Below are positions 42,869 through 52,208 of a stretch of 64,000 bases of DNA, piece after piece. The first letter of the stretch is position 1, and each line of letters begins with the position of its first letter. This DNA comes from Gillisia mitskevichiae (GTDB lineage Bacteria; Bacteroidota; Bacteroidia; Flavobacteriales; Flavobacteriaceae). The notes under the pieces are model-generated. The model was not told where the DNA came from. It searched no databases and saw nothing but the letters and a program-made list of their open reading frames with translations. Position numbers and translations under genes: made by a program. The DNA is taken from contig NZ_RBLG01000007.1 of the NCBI RefSeq assembly GCF_003634585.1, positions 1-64,000 of the forward strand. Direction: 5' to 3'.

Positions 42869-43819
42869 CTACTTTTCGTCGTAGATATCTTCATAACTAT
42901 TTCCTTTAGTAACAAAGAATTCTCCTGTTACATATCTAAAATGTTCGTCTAGATCTGCAATTTGTTTAAGATCCTCTTCATCCAATTTAACCCCTGTACT
43001 TTCAAGATTCTCAACTATTCTACCTTCATTAGTAGATTTTGGAATTACAGCAGTTCCCCGTAAAGTATCCCAATTAATTATAACTTGTGCAGGAGAAGCT
43101 CCGTGTTTCTTTGCGATTTTTTTTATCACTTTATTCTCTAAAAGAGAAGGTTCATCTGGAGCTTTCATAGCATCCACTCTGTCCCCGCTTCCCAATGGAG
43201 AGTATGCAGTTAAATGAATTTCATTCTTGCTACAAAATTCTATCAATGAATTTTGTTGTAGATAAGGATGTAATTCTACCTGGTTTACTTCTGGTCCATT
43301 CTCGGTCTTAGATAAAAGATCTTTCAATTTGGTAGCACTAAAATTAGAAACTCCTACATGTCTTGTAAGACCTTCTTTTTTGGCTTCCAACATCTTATTC
43401 CATGTTTCTATGATAGGAGCTTCTTCAAGCGATAAATAGTCTTCATCGTTCTCTGGAAATGCTACACCTGGTTTAAAAGCTACTGGCCAATGAATTAGAT
43501 ATAGATCTAAATAATCCAATTGTAGGTCTTTTAATGTTTGCTTTAGAGCAGGTATCACATCTTCAGATTTATGTGCATTGTTCCAAAGTTTAGAAGTGAT
43601 CCATAGGTCCTCTCTTTTTACGATCCCTTCCTTTAATACCTCTGCAAGTGCTTCGCCAACTTCAGCTTCATTGCCATAAGTGGCTGCACAATCTATATGT
43701 CTGTAGCCATTTTCTATAGCGGTTTTTACAGCTTTTCCTACTTCTCCTTTATCAGATTTCCAAGTACCTAACCCAATGGCAGGCATTTTATCTCCGTTTT
43801 TAAAATTTAAATGCTTCAT
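42869..43819 (-). CDS. Aldo/keto reductase
   Basis: 316 residues, NADPH-dependent TIM-barrel oxidoreductase. Catalytic tetrad visible: Asp and Tyr in GYRHIDCAATYGNEAEVGEAL, Lys in WITSKLWN, His in LYLIHWP. The family signatures VGVSNFSATKL and the cofactor site AVIPKSTNEGRIVEN are present. The substrate is unknown. It stands alone. Confidence 0.9.
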   Translation of the reverse strand: MKHLNFKNGDKMPAIGLGTWKSDKGEVGKAVKTAIENGYRHIDCAATYGNEAEVGEALAEVLKEGIVKREDLWITSKLWNNAHKSEDVIPALKQTLKDLQLDYLDLYLIHWPVAFKPGVAFPENDEDYLSLEEAPIIETWNKMLEAKKEGLTRHVGVSNFSATKLKDLLSKTENGPEVNQVELHPYLQQNSLIEFCSKNEIHLTAYSPLGSGDRVDAMKAPDEPSLLENKVIKKIAKKHGASPAQVIINWDTLRGTAVIPKSTNEGRIVENLESTGVKLDEEDLKQIADLDEHFRYVTGEFFVTKGNSYEDIYDEK

Positions 43820-43890
43820 TTTTATAATTTTTATTGAATTTACTCAGGAAGAGGCTCAATAAAAAATTAAATGAGAGGTTTAGCAAAACA

Positions 43891-44793
43891 TTAATAATTG
43901 CTTCTGGGGTGAAAACTGTTTATCACTTCTTTTAAATGACTTTTGTCTACATGCATATAAATTTCTGTAGTCGTGATACTTTCATGACCCAGCATTAGTT
44001 GTATAGCTCTTAGATCGGCACCATTTTCCAATAAATGGGTAGCAAAGGAATGTCTAAAAGTGTGAGGGCTTATTTTCTTCTTAATTCCAGACTGTTCTGC
44101 AAGTTTTCGAACTATGGTAAAGATCATTGCTCGGGTAAGGGAATTGCCTCTTCTGTTTAAAAAGATAATATCTGATGCCTTTGGATGGATAGGGGAATTG
44201 TTTCTCGAGTTTTGAAGATATTCTGTAATATATTGTTCAGTAATAGAACTTACTGGAACAAAGCGCTGTTTATCGCCTTTTCCAGTAACCTTTATAAATC
44301 CTTCCTTAAAGTATAGATCGGAAATTTTAAGATCTAATAATTCAGAGACTCGGAGGCCACAGCCATATAAGGTTTCAATAATAGCTCTATTTCTTTCTCC
44401 CTGCGCATTAGATAAGTCTATATTAAATATCATTTTATCTATTTCAGCAAGTGAAAGTACATCTGGTAGTTTTCTGCCGATCTTTGGAGACTCAATTATT
44501 TCCATTGGATTATTATCTCTATATCCTTCAAAGATCAGATAATCAAAAAAGCTTTTTAATCCAGAGATCACTCTAGATTGTGATCTGGGATTTAAGGATT
44601 TAGCAATTTCAAAAACAAATTTCTGGAGTATTCCTGCTGATATCTTTATAGGAGATATCTGTATCTTATTAAGCATTAAATAGTTAATAAGTTTATGAAT
44701 ATCTAAAGAGTAGTTGGTAACAGAATTGTCTGATAGCCCACGTTCTATCCGCATAAAATTCTTAAAGTCTTGTAGAGCTTGTTCCCAAGTCAT
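43891..44793 (-). CDS. xerD: Site-specific tyrosine recombinase XerC/XerD type
   Basis: 300 residues from ATG at 44793 (MTWEQALQDFKNFMRIERGLS); the frame extends six codons upstream. Standard Xer length with no extra N-terminal domain. Catalytic Arg in GCGLRVSELL, Lys in GKGDKQR, H-x-x-R in HTFRHSF, His in LGHES, Tyr in TEIYMHV. It is presumed to resolve chromosome dimers at dif. It serves here as a local contrast to the cassette-array recombinase, with which it shares only the general fold. Confidence 0.88.
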   Translation of the reverse strand: MTWEQALQDFKNFMRIERGLSDNSVTNYSLDIHKLINYLMLNKIQISPIKISAGILQKFVFEIAKSLNPRSQSRVISGLKSFFDYLIFEGYRDNNPMEIIESPKIGRKLPDVLSLAEIDKMIFNIDLSNAQGERNRAIIETLYGCGLRVSELLDLKISDLYFKEGFIKVTGKGDKQRFVPVSSITEQYITEYLQNSRNNSPIHPKASDIIFLNRRGNSLTRAMIFTIVRKLAEQSGIKKKISPHTFRHSFATHLLENGADLRAIQLMLGHESITTTEIYMHVDKSHLKEVINSFHPRSNY

Positions 44794-44906
44794 ATTTATG
44801 ATTATTAACAAAAGCTAGGCTTACAATTAGCAATACTTTAGGTTTGAATAACACTTCCTTAACAAATGTAGGACTAATTTTGCTCGTGAACTTAAAATAA
44901 AAATAT

Positions 44907-45518
44907 ATGAAAAAGTCGATTTTATTAATAGGAATAGCTTTATTGAGTTTGGGTAGCTTAAGCGCTCAAGAATATGTGAAATTTGGAGTTAAGGGAGGAA
45001 TTAATTCCAGTACTTTTAGAGGTGATGGGTTTGGTGATTTTGACAATCCAGATTCTAGAACTTCTTTTAATCTAGGTCTTTTAGCAGAGATACCTGTTTC
45101 AGACAAATTTTCTATACAGCCAGAGGTTCTATATTCCGGGCAAGGTTATGATATTGTAAGTAGAGATAATGCAAACGATGTTGAATACCAGTTAGATTAT
45201 ATTAATGTTCCTGTTTTGGCTAAATACTATCTTGTTGAGGGTCTTTCTTTAGAGGCAGGTCCACAAATTGGATTTTTGGTGAACAGTGAAATCGATAGAA
45301 ATCCAGGTGGTGATAGTGGAGATTTTTCTTTAAATGAAGATCAGTTTAATAAAGTAGATATTAGTTTAGGACTTGGAGCTTCTTATAAGTTTAGAGGAGG
45401 ATTTTTCGTAAATGCACGATATAATCATGGTCTTACAGATGTTTATGATGATTCCTTTTTTAGTAATAGTGATGTTAAACACTCTGTTTTCCAGGGTGGT
45501 ATTGGGTTTCTTTTCTAG
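44907..45518 (+). CDS. Outer-membrane beta-barrel (porin-family) protein
   Basis: 203 residues. Signal peptide ending LSAQ, then VKFGVKGGINSSTF and further amphipathic strands (FSIQPEVLYSGQGYDI, LSLEAGPQIGFLV), ending with GGIGFLF, a C-terminal aromatic strand for outer-membrane insertion. This is the small PorT/OmpW-like barrel group of Bacteroidota. TAATTTTG at 44875-44882 may be the -7 box. A terminator follows. Confidence 0.85.
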   Translation: MKKSILLIGIALLSLGSLSAQEYVKFGVKGGINSSTFRGDGFGDFDNPDSRTSFNLGLLAEIPVSDKFSIQPEVLYSGQGYDIVSRDNANDVEYQLDYINVPVLAKYYLVEGLSLEAGPQIGFLVNSEIDRNPGGDSGDFSLNEDQFNKVDISLGLGASYKFRGGFFVNARYNHGLTDVYDDSFFSNSDVKHSVFQGGIGFLF

Positions 45519-45540
45519 AGAATTCTTATTTATAAAGAAT

Positions 45541-45570
45541 AAGGCGCAACTGTAGAGTTGTGCCTTTTTT
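45541..45570 (+). terminator. Terminator after the first barrel gene
   Basis: AGGCGCAAC pairs with GTTGTGCCT (one G.T), followed by six T. Confidence 0.8.
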
Positions 45571-45692
45571 ATTTGCTTTTTGTCGTAAACTGCTGAAAAT
45601 CAGTGTAAATAAATCCCTTCATTATGTTTAAATCCATGATTTGTTCAATTTTTTTTGATAATTTTAAGTAACTAATCTTAAAAATAACGATC

Positions 45693-46160
45693 ATGAAAAA
45701 GTTAGTAATTTCTTTTTTTGTTTTATTTATGGGAATAACTTCGGCCTTTAGTCAGGGTGATTTTAGGTTCGGAGTTAATGGTGGAATTCCAGTGGGAGAT
45801 GTAGAAGATTTTTCAAATTTCCATTTAGGTACAGATGTCGCATATATGTTTAATGTTGCGGAAGTTTTAGATGTTGGGCCATTGCTTGGATATTCTCATT
45901 ATTTTGTTGAGGATGATTTTGATGATATTCAGTTCATTCCCGTAGCGGCTTCGGGTCGTTTTGGACTCTCTTCATTTTATCTGGGAGCAGATCTTGGTTA
46001 TGCAATAGGGGTAGATGATGGAAATGACGGAGGATTCTATTATAGACCAATGCTGGGATACAGGATAGGGAAATTGGGAATCGCGGCTTCTTATGAAGGT
46101 ATAAGTATGGATGGTGGTAGCATTAATTCTATTAATCTAGGTATAGAATTCGGTTTATAG
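45693..46160 (+). CDS. Small outer-membrane beta-barrel protein
   Basis: 155 residues. Signal peptide MKKLVISFFVLFMGITSAFSQ, then about eight strands (FRFGVNGGIPVGDVEDF, FYLGADLGYAIGV) and an aromatic C-terminal end (SINLGIEFGL). Acidic loops (DDFDDI, DDGNDGG). Same general type as both neighbours. It has its own terminator downstream, so it is probably a single-gene unit. Confidence 0.82.
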   Translation: MKKLVISFFVLFMGITSAFSQGDFRFGVNGGIPVGDVEDFSNFHLGTDVAYMFNVAEVLDVGPLLGYSHYFVEDDFDDIQFIPVAASGRFGLSSFYLGADLGYAIGVDDGNDGGFYYRPMLGYRIGKLGIAASYEGISMDGGSINSINLGIEFGL

Positions 46161-46182
46161 AATTACTATGTACTATGAATAT

Positions 46183-46212
46183 AAAAAGTAGGTGTTTTGC
46201 ACCTACTTTTTT
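46183..46212 (+). terminator. Terminator after the second barrel gene
   Basis: AAAAGTAGGTG pairs with CACCTACTTTT, followed by T residues. Confidence 0.82.
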
Positions 46213-46278
46213 ATTGATTTAAATTTATTAGGTTCAAAATTGATATTTATGGTACTTTTATTTTTTAAAATTAGGAGT

Positions 46279-46845
46279 ATGGCAAGAATAGCTTTTATTA
46301 TATTAATATTTCTACTCTCAACATCGATCTTAAATGCACAATATAGAAGATCTAAAGACACAAAGGTTGGATTTATTAGCGGTTACGTTTATGCTCAGGT
46401 AAATGGAGAGAAAGATAACGCGAGATGGAATGATTATGGTTCAGGAGTTTATGGAGGTGCATTTGTGGATATTTACATTACAGACAAATTTCATTTACAG
46501 CCAGCGGTAAATTTCGCATATGTAAATGATTTTAATATTATCTATTTACCACTTATGCTAAAATATCAAATCGGCCAAAAGGGGTTTAATGTGCAAGCAG
46601 GAACTCAAGTAACTTATTTGTTAGGGAGTGAAGATGTTACCGGTACCAAAGATCAGTTTGGATGGGAGCTAGGTGCAGGATTGGGCATGGATATTACTAA
46701 ATCTTTTTTTATTCAGGGGAGATATACGTATGAAGTAAGTAGGAGAAAAGTGGATGATTACCTTGGACAACCTTCCCAAGATTTTAAATTCAATAATATA
46801 ATGATTGGTATTGGGTATAGGTTAAGTCCTGTAGACAGATTATAA
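46279..46845 (+). CDS. Outer-membrane beta-barrel protein
   Basis: 188 residues from ATG at 46279 (MARIAFIILIFLLSTSILNAQ), which gives a proper signal peptide; the open frame begins 87 bases upstream inside the terminator region. The barrel strands include KVGFISGYVYAQVNG and FHLQPAVNFAYV, with the end IMIGIGYRL. It is 40 bases before aroQ and may share its transcript. Confidence 0.82.
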   Translation: MARIAFIILIFLLSTSILNAQYRRSKDTKVGFISGYVYAQVNGEKDNARWNDYGSGVYGGAFVDIYITDKFHLQPAVNFAYVNDFNIIYLPLMLKYQIGQKGFNVQAGTQVTYLLGSEDVTGTKDQFGWELGAGLGMDITKSFFIQGRYTYEVSRRKVDDYLGQPSQDFKFNNIMIGIGYRLSPVDRL

Positions 46846-46885
46846 TTTCACTTAAACGCCTGATTAAAATCTATAAAGAGAACCT

Positions 46886-47305
46886 ATGAAATTAATTATT
46901 ATAAATGGTCCTAATCTCAATCTTTTAGGAACTAGGGAGCCAGATACTTATGGAGATCAGAGTTTTGAAGATTATTTTTCCAAACTTCAATTTCAATTTA
47001 GAGATGCCGAATTATCTCATTTTCAGAGTAACATAGAAGGAGAGTTGATCGACGAATTGCAAAAGGCAGATAAAGAATTTGATGGTATTATTTTAAATGC
47101 TGCGGCCTATACTCATACTTCTATAGGGATTGGAGATGCTGTTAAAGCTATTGCTACTCCAGTGGTAGAAGTACATATTTCCAACACCTATTCCAGAGAA
47201 AAATTTAGACATAAATCCTTTATATCTCCAAATGCTAAAGGCGTAATTCTAGGTTTTGGACTGCAGAGTTACGATCTAGCTATCGCGAGTTTTATTAAAC
47301 AATAA
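46886..47305 (+). CDS. aroQ: 3-dehydroquinate dehydratase, type II
   Basis: 139 residues. IINGPNLNLLGTREPDTYG carries the catalytic Arg/Tyr region, LNAAAYTHTSIGIGDAV the Asn and His, and VEVHISNTYSREKFRHKS the second His. Third step of the shikimate pathway. Four bases before the next gene. Confidence 0.95.
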   Translation: MKLIIINGPNLNLLGTREPDTYGDQSFEDYFSKLQFQFRDAELSHFQSNIEGELIDELQKADKEFDGIILNAAAYTHTSIGIGDAVKAIATPVVEVHISNTYSREKFRHKSFISPNAKGVILGFGLQSYDLAIASFIKQ

Positions 47306-47309
47306 GCTC

Positions 47310-48032
47310 ATGTATAAATCATATTTAAATTGGAGTAGTGGTAAGGATGCTGCTTTTTCTTTATATAAGATCCAAAAGGCTGGAGAATATAAGGTGGAAA
47401 AACTTATTACCACTATAAACTCTGAAGTAGATAGAGTTTCCATGCATGGAGTGAGAAAGGATTTGTTACAGCGGCAAGCTGAAAGTATTGGAATACCCCT
47501 GGAATTGATAGCATTGGATGGAACCGTTTCTATGGAAGAATATAATTCTATAATGGCTGAAGCGGTTAATAAACTGAGATCTGAAGATCATTCCCATGCT
47601 ATATTTGGAGACATATTTCTAGAAGATCTTAGAACGTATAGGGAGGAACAACTAAAAAAAATAGATATAACCGCAGTTTTCCCTCTTTGGAAAAAGAATA
47701 CAAAACACTTAATAACTGAATTCATTGAGTTAGGATTTAAAGCGATCACAGTTTGTGTAAATGCAAAAGTTTTAGATAAGTCGTTTTGCGGAAGAGAAAT
47801 AGATCTAGATTTTATAAACAGCTTACCTGCAAATGTTGATCCCTGTGGGGAACATGGGGAATTTCATACTTTTGTTTATGATGGTCCAAATTTTAAAGAA
47901 CCTGTAAGATTTGAAATTGGAGAAATAATCGAAAAAAAATATTCTCCATCCAAAACAGAGGATGACTGCTTTAAAGAAAAAACTGAATCTTGGGATACCG
48001 CATTTTGGTATTGTGATCTTCTACCGATATAA
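47310..48032 (+). CDS. Dph6-like PP-loop ATPase (diphthine-ammonia ligase family)
   Basis: 240 residues. The PP-loop SSGKDAAFSLYKIQ lies near the N-terminus, and NVDPCGEHGEFHTFVYDGP near residue 185 is the signature of the Dph6/MJ0570 family. In archaea and eukaryotes it amidates diphthine on EF2; bacteria lack diphthamide, so the substrate here is unknown. It follows aroQ by four bases. Confidence 0.82.
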   Translation: MYKSYLNWSSGKDAAFSLYKIQKAGEYKVEKLITTINSEVDRVSMHGVRKDLLQRQAESIGIPLELIALDGTVSMEEYNSIMAEAVNKLRSEDHSHAIFGDIFLEDLRTYREEQLKKIDITAVFPLWKKNTKHLITEFIELGFKAITVCVNAKVLDKSFCGREIDLDFINSLPANVDPCGEHGEFHTFVYDGPNFKEPVRFEIGEIIEKKYSPSKTEDDCFKEKTESWDTAFWYCDLLPI

Positions 48033-48035
48033 AAC

Positions 48036-48067
48036 AAAAAAAGCTCCGATATTTCGGAGCTTTTTTA
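48036..48067. terminator. Bidirectional terminator between the Dph6-like gene and lpdA
   Basis: AAGCTCCGA and TCGGAGCTT form the stem, with A and T runs on either side that serve both convergent genes. Confidence 0.85.
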
Positions 48068-48083
48068 TATAAACCTTTTAATG

Positions 48084-49475
48084 TTATAGATGAATCACTT
48101 CTCCATAAGCAGCTGCCACAGCTTCCATCACTGCTTCACTCATTGTTGGGTGAGGATGAATAGCTTTTAAAACTTCATGTCCTGTAGTTTCCAATTTTCT
48201 ACCAAGAACAGCTTCAGCGATCATATCTGTTACTCCTGCACCAATCATATGACAACCTAACCATTCACCATATTTAGCATCAAAAATAACTTTTACGAAA
48301 CCGTCTGGGGTTCCTGCAGCTTTTGCTTTTCCAGATGCAGAGAAAGGAAATTTACCAACTTTAAGTTCGTAACCAGCCTCTTTAGCTTGCTTTTCTGTCA
48401 TTCCAACAGATGCAATTTCCGGGGTTGCATAGGTACATCCAGGGATATTTCCATAATCTATTGCTTCCACATGAACTCCTGCTATTTTTTCTACACAAGT
48501 AATTCCTTCAGCAGAAGCTACGTGAGCAAGCGCAGGTCCAGCTACCACATCTCCAATTGCATAAATACCTGCAACATTAGTTTGGTACCATTCATCTACA
48601 AGAATCTTATCTTTATCTGTTTTAATACCAAGTTCTTCTAAACCGATATTTTCAATATTAGTTTTAATTCCAACTGCAGAAAGTACGATCTCTGCTTCTA
48701 GAGTTTCTTCCCCTTTTTTGGTCTTAACTTTAGCTTTTATCAATTTTCCAGAAGTGTCAACACTTTCTACAGAAGAATTGGTCATTACCTTAATACCGGC
48801 TTTTTTCACACTTCTTTCAAACTGCTTAGAAACCTCTTCATCTTCTAAAGGAACTAAATTTGGAAGGAATTCTACTATAGTAACATCTGTTCCCATAGCA
48901 TTATAAAAATGAGCAAATTCCACTCCAATTGCCCCAGAACCAACTACGATCATAGATTTTGGTTGGGTCTTTAAAGTCATTGCTTCACGATATCCAATCA
49001 CTTTCTTACCATCTTGTTTAAGATTTGGTAACTCTCTAGATCTTGCGCCAGTTGCAACAATTATATGATCTGCCTCTACATCTTTTTTCTTATTATCTTT
49101 ATCTGTAACCTCAACTTTTTTTCCGCCCTTAAGTTTTCCGTAACCCTCAATAACGTCTATCTTATTCTTTTTCATTAAGAATTGAACACCTTTGCTCATT
49201 CCTTCTGCTACATCTCTACTTCGCTTTACAACAGCTCCAAAATCTTTATCTGGATTCTGAAGAGTAAGACCATAGTCTTCTGCATGTTTTAAATAATCGA
49301 ATACCTGAGCACTTTTAAGTAAAGCTTTTGTTGGGATACAACCCCAGTTAAGACATACACCTCCAAGTTTTTCCTTTTCGATGATTGCGGTTTTAAAACC
49401 AAGTTGTGAAGCGCGAATTGCGGTTACGTAACCTCCTGGACCACTTCCTAGAACAACGATATCGTATTTACTCAT
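48084..49475 (-). CDS. lpdA: Dihydrolipoyl dehydrogenase
   Basis: 463 residues. FAD-binding VVLGSGPGGYVTAIRASQLG, redox disulfide GGVCLNWGCIPTKAL, NAD-binding VVGSGAIGVEFA, second FAD motif VAGIYAIGDV, and the C-terminal active-site His in IHPHPTMSEAVMEA. E3 component of 2-oxo-acid dehydrogenase complexes and possibly the glycine cleavage system. Alone here, without E1/E2 genes. Confidence 0.95.
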   Translation of the reverse strand: MSKYDIVVLGSGPGGYVTAIRASQLGFKTAIIEKEKLGGVCLNWGCIPTKALLKSAQVFDYLKHAEDYGLTLQNPDKDFGAVVKRSRDVAEGMSKGVQFLMKKNKIDVIEGYGKLKGGKKVEVTDKDNKKKDVEADHIIVATGARSRELPNLKQDGKKVIGYREAMTLKTQPKSMIVVGSGAIGVEFAHFYNAMGTDVTIVEFLPNLVPLEDEEVSKQFERSVKKAGIKVMTNSSVESVDTSGKLIKAKVKTKKGEETLEAEIVLSAVGIKTNIENIGLEELGIKTDKDKILVDEWYQTNVAGIYAIGDVVAGPALAHVASAEGITCVEKIAGVHVEAIDYGNIPGCTYATPEIASVGMTEKQAKEAGYELKVGKFPFSASGKAKAAGTPDGFVKVIFDAKYGEWLGCHMIGAGVTDMIAEAVLGRKLETTGHEVLKAIHPHPTMSEAVMEAVAAAYGEVIHL

Positions 49476-49582
49476 ATTTCGAAATTTTTATGACATTTTT
49501 AGAAGTTGCGAATTTAAGGAATATAAGCCTAAACTGAAAGAATTAGAATTAGTGAAATTACCAGATTAAGAATTTAAATAAA

Positions 49583-49611
49583 AATGGCTCTACTTATTAT
49601 GTAGAGCCATT
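49583..49611 (-). terminator. Terminator of the collagen-motif lipoprotein gene
   Basis: AATGGCTCTAC pairs with GTAGAGCCATT. On the minus strand it is followed by TTTATTT, so it serves the gene ending at 49636. Confidence 0.75.
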
Positions 49612-49635
49612 GAGAAAATAGTATTTATTATCTAT

Positions 49636-50208
49636 TTATTTTTTGATCACATCTGCTTCTCTAATATTCAATTCTTTCATTACTGCATTCATATTAGTTA
49701 AATCCAATTGTTTTCTATTTTCAGCAAAAGCGGCTGGAACAACTATAATTCTGAATTTTTGATTTAATCTGAATTCAGAATTTAAAGCAGCATAGTTTAA
49801 TGCACTTCCATCTGAATTAATTCCGTCTAAGAAGATAAAAACATCTTCGTAAGTAAAGTCGAAATTATACTGTACTGTTTTGTCTCCTTGAAAATAGGTT
49901 TGTGGTAAAGCTCTAAAAATTTCGATAGGAACTCCATTTGCATCATCATTTCCATCTCCTACTTTAACGTAAACCAAAACTGCATCCGATTCAAAAACCT
50001 CAACTCCTTCATCATCAAAAAATAAAGAAAGTGTATAATCATTTGCAGCAGTAAAATCTCCGGGAAGATCTATTGCTGTTCCAATATATCCATTTACACC
50101 AGATGGTCCTTCAGGTCCCTGAGGTCCAGGAGGTCCTTGTACACTATCTGAGGTACAAGAGGTCATGGCGAAAAGCGCACATATTATAAGGGTAGATAAT
50201 TTTTTCAT
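49636..50208 (-). CDS. Lipoprotein with short collagen-like motif
   Basis: 190 residues. The signal ends LFAMTSC (Cys 18). Directly after it lies GPPGPQGPEGPSGVNG, five Gly-X-Y triplets, then a ~150-residue beta-rich domain. Similar short collagen-like linkers occur in many Bacteroidota lipoproteins. Function unknown. The msrB genes lie upstream on the same strand. Confidence 0.8.
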   Translation of the reverse strand: MKKLSTLIICALFAMTSCTSDSVQGPPGPQGPEGPSGVNGYIGTAIDLPGDFTAANDYTLSLFFDDEGVEVFESDAVLVYVKVGDGNDDANGVPIEIFRALPQTYFQGDKTVQYNFDFTYEDVFIFLDGINSDGSALNYAALNSEFRLNQKFRIIVVPAAFAENRKQLDLTNMNAVMKELNIREADVIKK

Positions 50209-50225
50209 AATTTAATTTTTAAAGT

Positions 50226-50624
50226 TTAAGAATTTTTATTGAAATCTATACTTGCTGAATTTACACAAAATCTTTGACCTGACGGGGAAGGGCCATCATC
50301 AAATACATGACCTAGATGACCTCCACAATTGGCACAAAGAATCTCTGTTCTTATCATTCCAAATGTTTTGTCTTGCACATATTCTATAGTTCCTTCTATT
50401 GCTTCATCAAAGCTAGGCCATCCACATGAGCTTTCGAATTTGCTATTGCTTTCAAAAAGTTTTGCTTTGCAGGCAGCACATTGATATTCCCCATTATCAA
50501 AATGAAGATTGTATTTCCCAGAATTTGGAGCTTCAGTTCCCTTTTGCCTTAGAACTCGATATTGTTCTTCAGAAAGTTCTTTTTTCCATTCCTCTTCTGT
50601 CTTCTCTATATTATACTTTTTCAT
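50226..50624 (-). CDS. msrB: Peptide-methionine (R)-S-oxide reductase, cytosolic
   Basis: 132 residues. Zinc-binding CAAC and CANC pairs, SCGWPSFDEAI, GGHLGHVFDDGP and the catalytic Cys in QRFCVNSASIDF. It reduces methionine R-sulfoxide. There is no signal peptide. It follows a second, exported msrB by 11 bases. Confidence 0.92.
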   Translation of the reverse strand: MKKYNIEKTEEEWKKELSEEQYRVLRQKGTEAPNSGKYNLHFDNGEYQCAACKAKLFESNSKFESSCGWPSFDEAIEGTIEYVQDKTFGMIRTEILCANCGGHLGHVFDDGPSPSGQRFCVNSASIDFNKNS

Positions 50625-50635
50625 TAAATATATCT

Positions 50636-51136
50636 TTATTTAGTATCTGGTATAAATTTCATGGCATCTCCATTTATACAATGTCTTTCTCCAGTAGTTT
50701 CTTGGGGACCATCATTAAATAAATGTCCTAAATGACCTCCGCAGGTAGCACAATGAATTTCATCTCTGGAATAACCTAATTTAGAATCAGATCCCATTTC
50801 TATTCCACTATTAATTGCTCTATCAAAACTTGGCCATCCAGTTCCACTATCAAATTTGTGCTCCGTTTTATATAGTTTAGTTCCACAGGCAGCACAAACA
50901 AAAGTTCCTGGTTTTTTAATATCATTCAACTCGCTTGAGAAAGGTCTTTCTGTTCCTGCCTTTCTAAGGATTTGGTACTGAGCTGGAGTTAAAATTTCTT
51001 TCCATTCAGCATCTGTTTTTGAAACTTCAAATTTTGAAGCTACCTCCTTTGACTTTGATTCAGAATTACTTTTCTGAGCATTGCTATTACAACTAATAGC
51101 GACAATTGCTAAAAATGCAAAAAATAAATTTTTCAT
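50636..51136 (-). CDS. msrB: Peptide-methionine (R)-S-oxide reductase, lipoprotein form
   Basis: 166 residues. A lipoprotein signal (FLAIVAISCNSN, Cys about 16) and a Ser/Lys linker precede a complete MsrB domain with CAAC, CATC, GTGWPSFDRAI, GGHLGHLFNDGP and the catalytic Cys in ERHCINGDAMKF. It should repair oxidised methionines of envelope proteins. Tandem with the cytosolic copy, so one transcript would serve both compartments. Confidence 0.92.
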   Translation of the reverse strand: MKNLFFAFLAIVAISCNSNAQKSNSESKSKEVASKFEVSKTDAEWKEILTPAQYQILRKAGTERPFSSELNDIKKPGTFVCAACGTKLYKTEHKFDSGTGWPSFDRAINSGIEMGSDSKLGYSRDEIHCATCGGHLGHLFNDGPQETTGERHCINGDAMKFIPDTK

Positions 51137-51161
51137 GTTTTTATTTTTAAATCTACAAAGA

Positions 51162-52031
51162 TTATACCGCGATGAATGTTGTTATTTTGTTAATTACTTC
51201 AGGATCCCCTAATATCTTCCGATGCCCCAATCCTTTAGTGATATATAATTGACTATTCTCTAGGTTTTTGGAGATCTCGTAAGCAGAACTCACGTGTACA
51301 TCTACATCATCTTCGTCATGTATAACTAGGCTTGGTATTTTAACTTCTTCTGCAGAAATTGCACCCGAATAATTATCCATGTCTTCTCCGAATTTAGTAT
51401 CGAAATAAGATTTCATCTTAATTGCAACCTTTTCATTTAGTTGCATATTTTGGGCAAAATCCTTGGTAATATGAGTGACACTGTTAGCAGTTCCAATAAC
51501 AACTAACTTATTTACCTTAAGACCATCTTTTATAGCTTTTAGAATAGACATACCACCTAAAGAGTGTCCTATAGCAGCATGAAAGGGTCCATAAGTTTTT
51601 TCTAAATGATGTATTGATTCTATAAAAAATGGCATCATACTTATTTTACCAGGTGCTTTTCCATGACCTGGCGCATCAAAACTCAGAATGCTAAATCCTT
51701 TTCTCACCAGCTCTTTTGCAATTATAGCCATTTGAGTACCAGTACCACTCCAACCATGAATGAGTAATATTTTCTTTTGGGATTCCCCATAATGATATAC
51801 TACAATTTCTCTGTTTATAGCGGGAACTGTAATTTTTTCCTGAATGGAATTTTGATCCATCTCCTTTTCTCTGGAAGGGGTTTTGTATTTAAAAGGAGTA
51901 AAAAAAAGTCTTGCAGCAAATCTACTCGCGATAAATGGGGAGATTGCAGTTAAAACTTTTCCAGTGACCATTATATATTTTGGAGCAAGTAGTACTTGTA
52001 CTGGCTTCTTCTTTTCTATTGATTGGGACAT
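51162..52031 (-). CDS. Alpha/beta hydrolase
   Basis: 289 residues from ATG at 52031 (MSQSIEKKKPVQVLLAPKYI); the frame extends seven codons upstream. HGWSGTGTQ gives the oxyanion loop, the nucleophile is Ser in AIGHSLGGMS, the acid Asp in VIHDEDDVDV and the His in KGLGHRKIL. Soluble, probably an esterase or lipase-like enzyme; substrate unknown. Upstream of the msrB pair on the same strand. Confidence 0.85.
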   Translation of the reverse strand: MSQSIEKKKPVQVLLAPKYIMVTGKVLTAISPFIASRFAARLFFTPFKYKTPSREKEMDQNSIQEKITVPAINREIVVYHYGESQKKILLIHGWSGTGTQMAIIAKELVRKGFSILSFDAPGHGKAPGKISMMPFFIESIHHLEKTYGPFHAAIGHSLGGMSILKAIKDGLKVNKLVVIGTANSVTHITKDFAQNMQLNEKVAIKMKSYFDTKFGEDMDNYSGAISAEEVKIPSLVIHDEDDVDVHVSSAYEISKNLENSQLYITKGLGHRKILGDPEVINKITTFIAV

Positions 52032-52208
52032 AAAATAAATTAGAAGCGCCAAGTTAAATAAATTCCTATGATGTTAGGATTAAAGAAATTATAAAAGATA
52101 ATTTATAAATGGTATCATTTTTGAAAATCCATAACTGTTAAAGCAAGCATAAACATTCTAAACAGAAAGCGGTTGTTTTGTATTTTTATCAAACTAAAAC
52201 CAAAAATC

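Noticed and set aside
43891-44793. The XerD-like gene as part of a second cassette system
   Set aside because: No repeats flank it; it has standard Xer length and a conserved housekeeping neighbourhood.
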